Made by a program: the position numbers and the translations under genes. A stretch of DNA of 64,000 bases from Neptuniibacter sp. CAU 1671. Lineage in GTDB: Bacteria; Pseudomonadota; Gammaproteobacteria; Pseudomonadales; Balneatricaceae. The DNA lies in contig NZ_JARHUE010000001.1 of NCBI RefSeq assembly GCF_029222905.1, positions 1-64,000 of the forward strand, read 5' to 3'. The notes beneath the pieces are model-generated. The model saw nothing but the letters and a program-made list of their open reading frames with translations. It searched no databases and was not told where the DNA came from. Shown here piece by piece: positions 16,031 through 24,669 of this stretch (position 1 is its first letter; each line of letters starts with the position of its first letter).

Positions 16031-18027
16031 TGCTGACGGATTTTCATTTTCTGAATCCCTGGGGTTTGCTGCTATTTCCGCTGCTGGTGCTGGCTATTCT
16101 GCTGTTTGCCCGACGTTCAATGGCCGGTGATCACTGGCGTTCGGTTTGTGATGATGAACTGTTGCCATTACTGGAAGAGAAAACGAATACCCCAGCCAAA
16201 AAACGCTCAGGCTGGTTTATTTTGATCGCGTTGCTGCTGTCGATGGCGGTTGCCCAGCCGGTCTGGCAGCAACAGCCGCAACCGGTATTCAAGCAACCCG
16301 CGGCGGTAGTGATAGCGCTGGACCTGTCCTTGTCCATGTATGCCGCTGACCTGAAACCTAACCGGCTACAACGGGCGCGGTTCAAAATTCAGGACCTGCT
16401 GGAGAAACTCGAAGATGCTCAGGTGGCCCTGGTGGTTTATGCGGCCGAAGCCTTCAGTGTTACTCCGCTGACGGAAGATGCGGATGCCGTGGCTGGCCAG
16501 CTGGAAGCGCTTTCGCCTGAGATTATGCCAGCGCAGGGCAGCCGTGCTGACAGGGCTATTCTGATGGCAGATACACTGCTGGCGCAGGCCGGGGTTGCCC
16601 GGGGCAATATTGTAATAATCAGTGATGATGTGTCTCCCGGACAGATTGCAGCTGCAGCCACTGAGGTGCGCAGCAAAGGTCGTACCCTATCCATCCTTGC
16701 GGTGGGTACAGAAGCGGGGGCGCCTGTGTATCTGAAAGATCAGCCCCTGCATGATGCTGACGGGCAAACCATCGTTGCTCAGATGTCGTTTGCGTTGATG
16801 CAGGAAGCAGCCATGCTGGGTGGCGGGCATGCGGTTCAGATCAGTGCCGGGGATCAGGACATCAGGGCACTGTTGGCAGATATTCAGACCGGTGATCCAT
16901 CCGAGGTGGTCTCGGAACAGGAAGTCCAGCGCTGGGTCGCTGAAGGGCCCTGGTTTGTACTGGCCGCATTGTTACTGCTGGCTCCGCTGTTCCGCAGGGG
17001 ACTGCTGAATTTGTTACTGCCAGCACTGTTGCTAACCGCTGTGATGCAGAATGCGCCGGTCCAGGCCGCTGAAACGTCAATGCCTGCTCAACAGACTGCT
17101 ATTGACCGGTTCTGGCAGTCGTTATGGCAGACCGATGACCAACGTGGTTATCAGGCCTATCAGCAGGATAATTTTTCAGCAGCGGCACAGGACTTTAAAA
17201 CCCCCGACTGGAAACAGGCGGCACTCTATAAAAGCGGTGACTATGAAGCGGCTCTCAATGCACTGCCGACCCCCGAGTCTGCAGAGCAGTGGTACAACCG
17301 GGGTAACGTGCTGGCCCGCATGGGTCAGCTGGAAGATGCCCTGACAGCCTACGAAGAAGCCCTGAAACAGAAGCAAAGGTTTCCGGATGCTGAGTTTAAC
17401 CGCGACTTGGTCAAGCAGGCGCTTGAGCAGCAAAAAGAGCAGGCGCAGCAAGATAAACAGGCTCAGCAGCAGGGCGGTGCTTCTCCTGATCCTTCTGAAA
17501 ATGAGCAGGGCCAGGAATCTGATCAGGAAAAATCAGAGGGCGGCGGTGCAATGGATCAGAACTTCCAGCAGCAGGGTGCACAGGGTGGCAGCTCTCAGAA
17601 CGGTATCGCGCAGTCAGGTGATTTCAGTAATCAGACGGAAGCGAGCCAGCAGCATGCGCGCAGCAAGGGCGCAGGTGATCAGGCAGCCTCCCGCGGTGAT
17701 AACGATCAAACTGACGCGGCGGAGCAGGAGGCACAGCGTCGGGAAGCACTTAAACAGCAACTTAAAGATTCGCTTGATCAGCAGCTTGAACAGAGCAAGA
17801 CCCAGGCGCAGGCTGAAGCCGCAAGTGACACTGCATCCGGACAGCAGGGTGACAATGTCCAAAATCAGACGGATCAGGCAGCTGAAACACTGGATGAAGC
17901 GGCTATGGCCCGCGAGCAGATGTTGAATCAGATTGAAGATGATCCAGCAGGCCTGTGGCGGCGAAAATTTTTATATCAGTACCGCGATCGTGCTGAGCAA
18001 CATGAGATTGAGGCTAAACAATGGTGA
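16027..18027 (+). CDS. BatB-BatC fusion: vWA domain plus TPR
   Basis: A 666-residue protein. It starts with two membrane helices (about 10-25 and 60-75), then a vWA domain (about 90-290) with DLSLSMY as metal site, a helix at about 310-340, and a region with TPR-like repeats (WYNRGNVLARMGQLEDALTA, about 425-460). The rest (about 480-620) is a low-complexity stretch rich in Gln, Glu, Asp and Ser, ending in a short conserved WRRKFLYQYR motif. BatB and BatC are separate genes in many bacteria; here they are one reading frame. The low-complexity part is probably disordered. The start overlaps the batA stop and the end overlaps batD by seven bases. Confidence 0.88.
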   Translation: MMLTDFHFLNPWGLLLFPLLVLAILLFARRSMAGDHWRSVCDDELLPLLEEKTNTPAKKRSGWFILIALLLSMAVAQPVWQQQPQPVFKQPAAVVIALDLSLSMYAADLKPNRLQRARFKIQDLLEKLEDAQVALVVYAAEAFSVTPLTEDADAVAGQLEALSPEIMPAQGSRADRAILMADTLLAQAGVARGNIVIISDDVSPGQIAAAATEVRSKGRTLSILAVGTEAGAPVYLKDQPLHDADGQTIVAQMSFALMQEAAMLGGGHAVQISAGDQDIRALLADIQTGDPSEVVSEQEVQRWVAEGPWFVLAALLLLAPLFRRGLLNLLLPALLLTAVMQNAPVQAAETSMPAQQTAIDRFWQSLWQTDDQRGYQAYQQDNFSAAAQDFKTPDWKQAALYKSGDYEAALNALPTPESAEQWYNRGNVLARMGQLEDALTAYEEALKQKQRFPDAEFNRDLVKQALEQQKEQAQQDKQAQQQGGASPDPSENEQGQESDQEKSEGGGAMDQNFQQQGAQGGSSQNGIAQSGDFSNQTEASQQHARSKGAGDQAASRGDNDQTDAAEQEAQRREALKQQLKDSLDQQLEQSKTQAQAEAASDTASGQQGDNVQNQTDQAAETLDEAAMAREQMLNQIEDDPAGLWRRKFLYQYRDRAEQHEIEAKQW

Positions 18028-19742
18028 TCCTGCGGGTGTTATGGGTCTGTATTCTCCTCAGCCTGAGTGGCCAGACGCTGGCCTCTATCAGCAGTCAGGT
18101 TGACAGAAATGTGCTGGAGCAGGGTGAAAGTTTTCTGCTGGTGCTAAATATGCGTCAGGGTGATACAAGCTCGGTTGATCTGGCGCCGCTGGAAAAGGAT
18201 TTCGAAATACTGGGTCGCAGCCATAAAACCACCACCAATATCCTGAACGGGGATATTCAAACCCACACTCGGCTGATTCTGACGCTGTCACCCAAACGGG
18301 CGGGCACGCTGACGGTACCGCCTTTGACCCTGAATGGCGATCAAACTGAACCGCATGAGATTGTTGTATCACCTCTGCAGCTTAAATCGGCTGTGGATGG
18401 GGGTGTTGAGCTGTTGTCCCGGCTTTCAGATGAACATCCGATGGTGCAGCAACCGATCATCTATCAGCTCAATTTAGTACTGGGTCAGCGGATTGGTAAT
18501 GCCGTCTTTCAGGAACCAAAAATTACAGCGGGCAGTGCCTCGATCAAACCCTTAGGCGAGCAGCGCCAGCACCGACAGGTCATCAACGGTAATGAAGTGC
18601 TGGTGGTGGAGCAGGCCTGGCTGATAACGCCACAACAGAGCGGCAAACTCGAGATAGAGAGTGCCAAACTGGGGGCGGACATTATTCGTGCCACCAATCC
18701 CTATGGCCGTTTTAGCGATCCGCGTTCACTGCAGCGGATTCATCTGGCCGCAGACAGTTACAGCCTGGATGTTAAACCGATACCGGCTGGGTTTACCGGT
18801 CAGCAATGGTTGCCCGCTAAATCCCTCAGCATCAAAGATGAACTGAAGTCTGCTGAGTTTAAAGCCGGTGAACCTTTCACCCGGATCATTACCGTTGAGG
18901 CAACCGGCATCAGTGAAGAGCAGTTGAGCGCCCTTGTTTTGCCGGATCTGCCCGGCGTCAAACAATATGCGGCTAAACCCGTCTATCAGGTGCAGCAACA
19001 GGGCAGTGAGATTGGTGTGCGGATGACGCAGGAAGTGACCCTGATTCCAACCCGGGCCGGTTCCGTAACGCTACCTGAGATCAGATTGCCCTGGTGGAAT
19101 GTAACAGCCGATGTGCAGGATGAGGCACTTCTCGAGGCCAAAACGCTGGAGGTGCTCCCCGGTGCTGTAACCTCTGATGCCATGTCAGTACCTGATCCGG
19201 TTCAGCAGGCAGTCGACACCACCAGACCTGAAACGTCGCCCTCGTTGTCTGCTCTGCCAGAGCAAACCAACGCAACACCAGTGCCAGCGAAACTAACAAC
19301 GCACTGGCTTTTGATCATGCTGGTGTCATTGCTGGCGGGTGCCGGGCTTGGTGTGCTGGCCACTTTGCTTATTCTGCGTAACCGAAAACCTGTTGTAGGA
19401 CAGACCATAGCGCCTGTGACTGAACCTTCAGCGGCACAGAAGCGAGAGGTTTGGAAACGGTTTGAGTCCGCCTGTCGGTCTAACCAGCCACAACCGGCAA
19501 GAGTGGCTCTGTTGCAATGGTTACAACTGAATAACCCTGCATTGATTCATCTGAACCAATATCAGTCTGAAGTAGATGCTCCACTGAAACAGGCGATTGA
19601 TGAATTGAATCGGGTTTGTTTTACCGAGGTTTCAGAACAGTGGGGTGGCGTTAGTTTATTGACCCTGATTAAAGCGGACAGCAAACAATATAAGGCATCA
19701 ACTGAAGGAAAGCGGGAATTAAGCCCTTTGATCCCTGCATAA
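18021..19742 (+). CDS. batD: BatD-type membrane protein
   Basis: A 573-residue protein with an N-terminal signal peptide (about 1-21, VCILLSLSGQTLA), a long periplasmic region of beta-sandwich domains (about 22-420), one membrane helix (about 430-453, LLIMLVSLLAGAGLG) and a cytoplasmic C-terminal part. The N-terminal SSQVDRNVLEQGESFLLVL is typical of BatD (oxygen tolerance) proteins. It probably assembles with BatA and BatB through their vWA domains. It is the last gene of the operon, closed by a strong terminator. Confidence 0.9.
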   Translation: MVILRVLWVCILLSLSGQTLASISSQVDRNVLEQGESFLLVLNMRQGDTSSVDLAPLEKDFEILGRSHKTTTNILNGDIQTHTRLILTLSPKRAGTLTVPPLTLNGDQTEPHEIVVSPLQLKSAVDGGVELLSRLSDEHPMVQQPIIYQLNLVLGQRIGNAVFQEPKITAGSASIKPLGEQRQHRQVINGNEVLVVEQAWLITPQQSGKLEIESAKLGADIIRATNPYGRFSDPRSLQRIHLAADSYSLDVKPIPAGFTGQQWLPAKSLSIKDELKSAEFKAGEPFTRIITVEATGISEEQLSALVLPDLPGVKQYAAKPVYQVQQQGSEIGVRMTQEVTLIPTRAGSVTLPEIRLPWWNVTADVQDEALLEAKTLEVLPGAVTSDAMSVPDPVQQAVDTTRPETSPSLSALPEQTNATPVPAKLTTHWLLIMLVSLLAGAGLGVLATLLILRNRKPVVGQTIAPVTEPSAAQKREVWKRFESACRSNQPQPARVALLQWLQLNNPALIHLNQYQSEVDAPLKQAIDELNRVCFTEVSEQWGGVSLLTLIKADSKQYKASTEGKRELSPLIPA

Positions 19743-19774
19743 GTCACTTCATAGACAAGGCATTCAGACGCATA

Positions 19775-19801
19775 AAAAAACCGGGAATATCCCGGTTTTT
19801 T
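19775..19801. terminator. Bidirectional terminator between batD and doxX
   Basis: AAAAAACCGGG and CCCGGTTTTTT form an 11-base stem with a 5-base loop. The A and T tracts on both sides let it serve the convergent batD and doxX transcripts. Confidence 0.9.
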
Positions 19802-19838
19802 GTCTTTGCTTGTCTATTAATGCTTTTCTGCATGTCAC

Positions 19839-20285
19839 TTAGCTGATGCGAGCACTGATCGTTTTATCCAGAGATAGTTGACCGCCACCGCTGATCAGCA
19901 ATGCTACAGAAGCGGCCAGTAGCGCCAGACCAAACTCGTAGCCGTTGTTGCTCATGAACAGTCCATTCTGAATGTGTACAGAGAAGATAGCGATCAGCAT
20001 GGTAAAAGCCAGTACGGCAGATGCGGGACGTACCAGCAGACCAATCACCAGTGCCAGACCGCCAAAGAACTCCGCACTGCCCGCCAGTAAAGCCATGACA
20101 TAACCGGGGGATAGGCCGATGGAATCCATCCATTGTCCTGTACCCTCAAGACCGTAGCCGCCAAAGGCGCCAAACAGTTTCTGGGCACCGTGTGCCATAA
20201 AAATAATGCCAATTGGGAGGCGCAGCGCCAGTGCGCTGTAGCTGTCGCTGGTCTGAAGCAGCGCTTTGATGCGTGAAAGAGACAT
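19839..20285 (-). CDS. DoxX-family membrane protein
   Basis: A 148-residue inner membrane protein with four predicted helices (about 15-35, 55-75, 80-100, 115-135) and the DoxX pattern RLPIGIIFMAHGAQKLFGAFGG near the start. DoxX proteins are linked to quinone or thiosulfate redox chemistry in different bacteria. The divergent LysR regulator resembles E. coli YhaJ, which controls the DoxX gene yqjF in response to aromatic or quinone-like compounds, so a similar detoxification role is plausible but inferred. Confidence 0.88.
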   Translation of the reverse strand: MSLSRIKALLQTSDSYSALALRLPIGIIFMAHGAQKLFGAFGGYGLEGTGQWMDSIGLSPGYVMALLAGSAEFFGGLALVIGLLVRPASAVLAFTMLIAIFSVHIQNGLFMSNNGYEFGLALLAASVALLISGGGQLSLDKTISARIS

Positions 20286-20361
20286 TTCGAATACCTTTAT
20301 TCAATATGATTGATTTATGTATCTATCATAATTACTGGATATTTTTATTTACAGCGGATAA

Positions 20362-20382
20362 TTTTGACGCAAATGGTCAAAA
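20362..20382. promoter_or_regulatory. LysR-type operator candidate between doxX and lysR
   Basis: TTTTGAC and GTCAAAA (7-base arms, 7-base spacer) form a palindrome with the T-N11-A LysR-box layout, 10 bases before the start codon of the YhaJ-like regulator. The position suggests autorepression; the doxX promoter lies on the other side. Confidence 0.55.
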
Positions 20383-20392
20383 AAATTGAATA

Positions 20393-21292
20393 ATGTATTC
20401 ACCTATTACACTCGATGCATTACGTACCCTTGATGCGATCAGTCGCCATGAAACCTTTGCCGGTGCAGCGGAGGAGCTGTTTCGTGTGCCCAGCGCAATC
20501 TCGTACACCATCAAAAAGCTGGAGTCAGATCTGGGGCTGGAGCTGTTTGATCGAACTCACCGCAGGGCCGTGCTGACCCCGGCAGGGCAACTGGTACTGG
20601 AGCATGGCCGAAAAATCCTGCTGGCCACTGAAGAACTTACGACCATGGCGAGACAGGCGGCATTGGGGTGGGAGATAAATATAACGCTGGGAATCGATAC
20701 GCTGTTTGAGGCGGACCCTTTGTATGAGCTGATAGCTGAATTTCAGATCATGCATCCCAGTACCAGTGTTGAAGTTGTGGAAGAGGTATTAGGTGGTGGC
20801 TGGGATGCTGTGAATGCGGGTCGCTGTGATCTTTTCATAGGTGCTGAGGGACAGCCACCCGGGCCAGGTTATGAAGCACACCCCATGGGCTCCGTTGAAT
20901 TTGTGATGGCGGTTGCGGCCAATCACCCTCTGGCTCAGATTGCCGGGCCGGTATCCGCTGAAGATATTCATGCCTATCCTACGGTTGTGATCGCCGACAG
21001 TTCGAGGAATCTGCCGGTCAGATCCGTAGGGCTGCTGGATGGACGTGCGCAGATCACCGTGCCCAATTTACAGAAAAAACTGGAAGTTCAGTTGAAGGGC
21101 ATGGGGGTAGGCTATCTGCCACTGTTTCGGATTAAAAACCACCTTGCAGCTGGTGAACTCAAAATACTTCAATACGAGCAGGCGCGTGAGAAACACAGTT
21201 TTTCTCTGGCCTGGCGCAAACAGACCATGGGTCAGGGGCTGCAATGGTTTCTGACAAAGCTGATAGAGCACAGTGCCCGATTCATTGTTTAA
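20393..21292 (+). CDS. LysR-family regulator, YhaJ-like
   Basis: A 299-residue LysR-type regulator with a winged helix (about 5-65: LDALRTLDAISRHETFAGAA, then RVPSAISYTIKKLESDLG) and an effector-binding domain (about 90-290). The RVPSAISYT recognition region and LTTMARQAALGWE linker recall E. coli YhaJ, a sensor of dinitrotoluene and quinol derivatives that controls a DoxX gene; the divergent doxX here supports the match. It probably represses or activates doxX and itself through the palindrome in front of its start codon. Confidence 0.88.
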   Translation: MYSPITLDALRTLDAISRHETFAGAAEELFRVPSAISYTIKKLESDLGLELFDRTHRRAVLTPAGQLVLEHGRKILLATEELTTMARQAALGWEINITLGIDTLFEADPLYELIAEFQIMHPSTSVEVVEEVLGGGWDAVNAGRCDLFIGAEGQPPGPGYEAHPMGSVEFVMAVAANHPLAQIAGPVSAEDIHAYPTVVIADSSRNLPVRSVGLLDGRAQITVPNLQKKLEVQLKGMGVGYLPLFRIKNHLAAGELKILQYEQAREKHSFSLAWRKQTMGQGLQWFLTKLIEHSARFIV

Positions 21293-21391
21293 CCGCTTAG
21301 ATCGGCTTTCAGGTTGCTGTTTCTCAGCCAATGATTTAGTTTAATGTGCTAAGTAAATTATACGTTTTTTTGAATTTCTTCTTTCTGATTG

Positions 21392-21417
21392 CGAGTATTT
21401 GGTTATCTTTATACTCG
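21392..21417. promoter_or_regulatory. Palindrome upstream of ehuB
   Basis: CGAGTAT and ATACTCG (7-base arms, 12-base spacer) lie about 95 bases before the ehuB start, inside an AT-rich leader. This is a candidate binding site for whatever controls the ehu operon. No regulator gene is adjacent in the operon. Confidence 0.4.
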
Positions 21418-21509
21418 TAATATTCTGATAAATAAGAAATATATTCCGCAATAACTGAACTTTGTTCTTTTTCTGAAAATAAACAATTAATTCGAAATGC
21501 AAACTATTT

Positions 21510-22400
21510 ATGAGTATTAGTCCCGTTATACCGTCACGAACCCGCTGCTTCGCTCTGTTTAACGCCGTAGTGGTAGTGGGTATCGCCTGCCTGTCATTAC
21601 TGGTCGCAGCGACAGCCGCTGCTGATACGCTTGAGCGAATCAGATCGGGTGGAGCGGTCACCATTGGTGTAGCCAATGAGATTCCCTATGGTTACCTGAA
21701 TGAACAGGGAGAGGTTACAGGTGAGGCGCCGGAAATTGCCAAAGTGATTCTCAATCAATTGGGGACGAATCAGATTGAGGTGGTTATCACAGAGTTTGGG
21801 GCATTGATCCCCGGTCTGAAAGCCGGGCGGTTTGATTTGATAGCAGCGGGGATGTATATCACCCCTAAACGCTGTCGGCAGATTCTGTTTTCTGATCCGA
21901 CATACGCCATTGGTGAGGGGCTTCTGGTACCTGAAGGCAATCCACGTGCGCTACATGGTTACAATGATGTCAAAGCGCAAAACGTCCGACTGGGGGTGAT
22001 GGCAGGCGCCGTAGAGTATGGGTATGCCCGTGAATACGGTATCGCCTTACGGAAACTGGTGACCCTGCCTGATTACCCATCGGGGGTGGCCGCGTTAAAA
22101 GCAGGGCGCATTGATGCGTTGGCAGGTACCAGCCTGACCATGGCGCAACTGGCCACTAAAGATCCGCGTGTTGAACTGGCACAACCTTTTACGCCGCTGC
22201 AGATTAAAGGCAAAACCATTCGCGGTTTTGGTGGCTTTGGCTTTCGTAAGAACGACGGGGATTTGAGAGAAGCCTTCAATCAACAACTGACGGGGTTTAT
22301 CGGTTCAGCACAACACCTTTCCCTGATTGAACCTTTTGGTTTTGGTAAACATACATTGCCTGAAGGGGCGACGGCTCAGCAGCTGTGTGATGCTGACTAA
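21510..22400 (+). CDS. ehuB: Ectoine/hydroxyectoine ABC transporter, substrate-binding protein
   Basis: A 296-residue periplasmic binding protein of the polar amino acid family with an N-terminal signal peptide (about 1-38, cleaved near ATAAADT). IRSGGAVTIGVANEIPYGY and LKAGRFDLIAAGMYITPKRC match EhuB. It delivers ectoine or hydroxyectoine to the EhuC/EhuD permease. First gene of the ehuBCDA operon, with only six bases to ehuC. The substrate is assigned by resemblance and operon form; another polar solute cannot be ruled out. Confidence 0.82.
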   Translation: MSISPVIPSRTRCFALFNAVVVVGIACLSLLVAATAAADTLERIRSGGAVTIGVANEIPYGYLNEQGEVTGEAPEIAKVILNQLGTNQIEVVITEFGALIPGLKAGRFDLIAAGMYITPKRCRQILFSDPTYAIGEGLLVPEGNPRALHGYNDVKAQNVRLGVMAGAVEYGYAREYGIALRKLVTLPDYPSGVAALKAGRIDALAGTSLTMAQLATKDPRVELAQPFTPLQIKGKTIRGFGGFGFRKNDGDLREAFNQQLTGFIGSAQHLSLIEPFGFGKHTLPEGATAQQLCDAD

Positions 22401-22406
22401 TCAAAC

Positions 22407-23072
22407 ATGACCTTTTATGAAATGCTGCCGCTGCTGTTGCGCGGCCTGGGTGTAACCCTGCTGATTGTGCTGCTGGCGCTGCCCATCTCGGGTCTGGTGG
22501 GGTTTCTCGCGGGGATTACACGCCTCTATGCAGGCTGGTTTCTGCGCTCTGTTGTAGTGGTTTACATCGAGTTTTTCCGGGGTACGTCCGTCCTGATCCA
22601 GCTCTACTGGATCTATTTCGTTTTGCCCTTTCTTGGAGTGTCACTCTCCGCCGTCAGTGCCGGGGTTCTGGCGATAGGTCTGAATATCGGTGCCTATGTG
22701 GCAGAGGTGGTGCGTGGTGCTCTGCTGACAGTGCCCCAGGGCCAGTCCGATGCGGCTGTGGCGCTCAATTTTTCTGCCTGGCAACGTCTGCGCTACATTC
22801 TGTTGCCACAAGCGCTGGCGAATATGTTGCCCAGCCTCGGTAACCTGTCCATTGAACTGCTGAAAGCAACATCACTGGTGTCACTGATTACGGTGGCAGA
22901 TCTGACCTATCAGGCAAAAGCCCTGGCTGATCTCACGCTCCAGGTCGGGCTTATTTTTGGTACGGTGCTGTTGATCTATTTTTTTCTGGCTCAGCTGCTG
23001 GCGGCCCTGTTCCGCGCTCTGGAAAAACGGGTAGGCCGTGGCCTGAAACGGGGAGGTCTGCAGGGTGGATGA
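22407..23072 (+). CDS. ehuC: Ectoine/hydroxyectoine ABC transporter, permease EhuC
   Basis: A 221-residue inner membrane permease with about five helices and the family EAA loop (VPQGQSDAAVALNFSAWQR, residues about 108-126), through which it contacts EhuA. The first helix GLGVTLLIVLLALPISGLVG is typical for His/Glu/Gln-type permeases. It overlaps ehuD by eight bases. EhuC and EhuD probably form the heterodimeric channel. Confidence 0.85.
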   Translation: MTFYEMLPLLLRGLGVTLLIVLLALPISGLVGFLAGITRLYAGWFLRSVVVVYIEFFRGTSVLIQLYWIYFVLPFLGVSLSAVSAGVLAIGLNIGAYVAEVVRGALLTVPQGQSDAAVALNFSAWQRLRYILLPQALANMLPSLGNLSIELLKATSLVSLITVADLTYQAKALADLTLQVGLIFGTVLLIYFFLAQLLAALFRALEKRVGRGLKRGGLQGG

Positions 23073-23742
23073 GCTTTACTGGGATTGGGGGTTTGCGCTT
23101 GAAGTCCTGCCGGTGCTGCTGCAGGGTGCCAAGGTAACATTGCTGGCAACCTTGCTGGGCAGTCTGCTGGCGTTGGTTGTCGGTGTTGTGCTGGCGCTGC
23201 TCCGTCGCAGCCGGTTGCATTTTCTCCGCTGGACAGCGCGCGGGGTGATTGAGTTTATCCGCAGTACCCCGTTGCTGATTCAAATCTTCTTTATCTATTA
23301 CATTACACCGGAAATAGGCATTAACCTGTCGCCACTGGCAACCGGTGTTCTGGCGCTTGGGCTGCATTATGGCTGTTATCTGGCTGAGGTATTTCGTGCC
23401 GGTATTGAAGGCGTTGATCATGGTCAGTGGGAAGCCGCCCGTGCCCTGAATCTGTCGCGTTTTCATACTTACTTTGACGTGGTGTTTCCCCAGGCGTTAC
23501 GTGCGGCACTGCCAGCAACCGGTAATTATGTGATCGCCATGTTCAAGGAAACCCCGCAACTCTCTGCAATTACTTTATTGGAGATGATGCAGCTGGCGAA
23601 AATCATTGGTTCTGAAAACTTTCGCTACCTTGAGCCACTCACGCTGGTTGGTGTGCTCTATCTCGTCTTCAGCCTGATTGCTGCAATCGCGGTTCTGCTG
23701 CTTGAGCGTAAATTTCCACCCGAGGGGTTCAGGTTAAGATGA
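23065..23742 (+). CDS. ehuD: Ectoine/hydroxyectoine ABC transporter, permease EhuD
   Basis: A 225-residue permease, paralogue of EhuC, with about five helices and an EAA loop near residue 117 (DHGQWEAARALNLSRFHTY). The start is GTG at 23065, inside the ehuC 3' end; GGGGAGGTCTGCAG just before it is a good ribosome binding site. It overlaps ehuA by four bases, so the whole operon is translationally coupled. Confidence 0.85.
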   Translation: MDELYWDWGFALEVLPVLLQGAKVTLLATLLGSLLALVVGVVLALLRRSRLHFLRWTARGVIEFIRSTPLLIQIFFIYYITPEIGINLSPLATGVLALGLHYGCYLAEVFRAGIEGVDHGQWEAARALNLSRFHTYFDVVFPQALRAALPATGNYVIAMFKETPQLSAITLLEMMQLAKIIGSENFRYLEPLTLVGVLYLVFSLIAAIAVLLLERKFPPEGFRLR

Positions 23743-24512
23743 AACAACCCAAAATTCGTTTCCAGGATGTGTCTAAATTTTTTGGCGATCAGCCTCTCTT
23801 TGACGGTTTTAATCTGGATATTACGGAGCAGGAGATTGTTACCCTGATCGGCCCCAGTGGTTCAGGAAAAAGCACCTTGCTTAGAATGCTGATGACACTG
23901 GAAACCATTGATGGCGGAGAGATATTCATTGATGGAGAGCCGTTATGGCACTGTGAACGTCGCAGCAAAACTGTTAAAGCAGATGAAAAGCACCTGCGTC
24001 AGATGCGCGCTAAGTTGGGGATGGTATTTCAGCATTTTAATCTGTTCCCGCACATGAGTGTGTTGCGCAATATTGCTGAAGCGCCCATCAGAGTTCTGGG
24101 CAAATCCCGTGAGCAGGCATATAACGATGCAGCCTGCCTGCTTGAGCAGGTTGGGCTGGCGGATAAAGCGGATGCCTTTCCTGCAGATTTATCGGGTGGG
24201 CAGAAACAGCGTGTCGGTATTGCCCGGACACTCGCGATGCAACCCTCGGTACTGCTGCTGGATGAGATCACCTCAGCCCTTGATCCAGAACTTGTGGATG
24301 AGGTGCTGGATGTTATCCGGCAACTGGCTGCAACCCAGCGCTATACCATGTTGCTGGTCACCCATGAGATGTATTTCGCCCGGGAAATCAGTGATCGGGT
24401 CTGTTTTCTTGATCAGGGCAGGATTGTCGAAGAGGGCAGACCGGAGCAGCTTTTCTCTCAGCCACAATCACCCAGAACGCAGTCATTTTTAGCCTCTTTT
24501 TTACGAAGCTGA
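23739..24512 (+). CDS. ehuA: Ectoine/hydroxyectoine ABC transporter, ATPase EhuA
   Basis: A 257-residue ABC ATPase with Walker A GPSGSGKST (about 39-47), Q-loop FQHFNLFPHM (about 100), signature LSGGQKQRVGIART (about 157), Walker B LLLDEITSALDPE (about 177) and switch His LLVTHEMYF. The polar amino acid class is recognised by the HFNLFPH stretch. It energises uptake through EhuC/EhuD. No ectoine breakdown genes follow; the next gene is trkH after 157 bases. Confidence 0.85.
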   Translation: MKQPKIRFQDVSKFFGDQPLFDGFNLDITEQEIVTLIGPSGSGKSTLLRMLMTLETIDGGEIFIDGEPLWHCERRSKTVKADEKHLRQMRAKLGMVFQHFNLFPHMSVLRNIAEAPIRVLGKSREQAYNDAACLLEQVGLADKADAFPADLSGGQKQRVGIARTLAMQPSVLLLDEITSALDPELVDEVLDVIRQLAATQRYTMLLVTHEMYFAREISDRVCFLDQGRIVEEGRPEQLFSQPQSPRTQSFLASFLRS

Positions 24513-24549
24513 GTATTTGGGCTGAACATCTCCCTGAGCTTGTGTTTTA

Positions 24550-24629
24550 ATTTGTTAAATTACAAATGCTTGGCACTTTGAGTTGAAACCTTAATTGACC
24601 GGTTCTTGGTTTAGTTAGACTGGACTAAA
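24550..24629. repeat. Two short palindromes upstream of trkH
   Basis: ATTTGT-6-ACAAAT (24550-24567) and TTTAGT-8-ACTAAA (24610-24629) lie in the 157-base ehuA-trkH gap. TTGACC between them (near 24596) may be a -35 box. Short arms make chance occurrence possible. Confidence 0.3.
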
Positions 24630-24669
24630 GCGAAGAAAACGTGCCCGTGTGGTGTGAGAAGCAACACTC

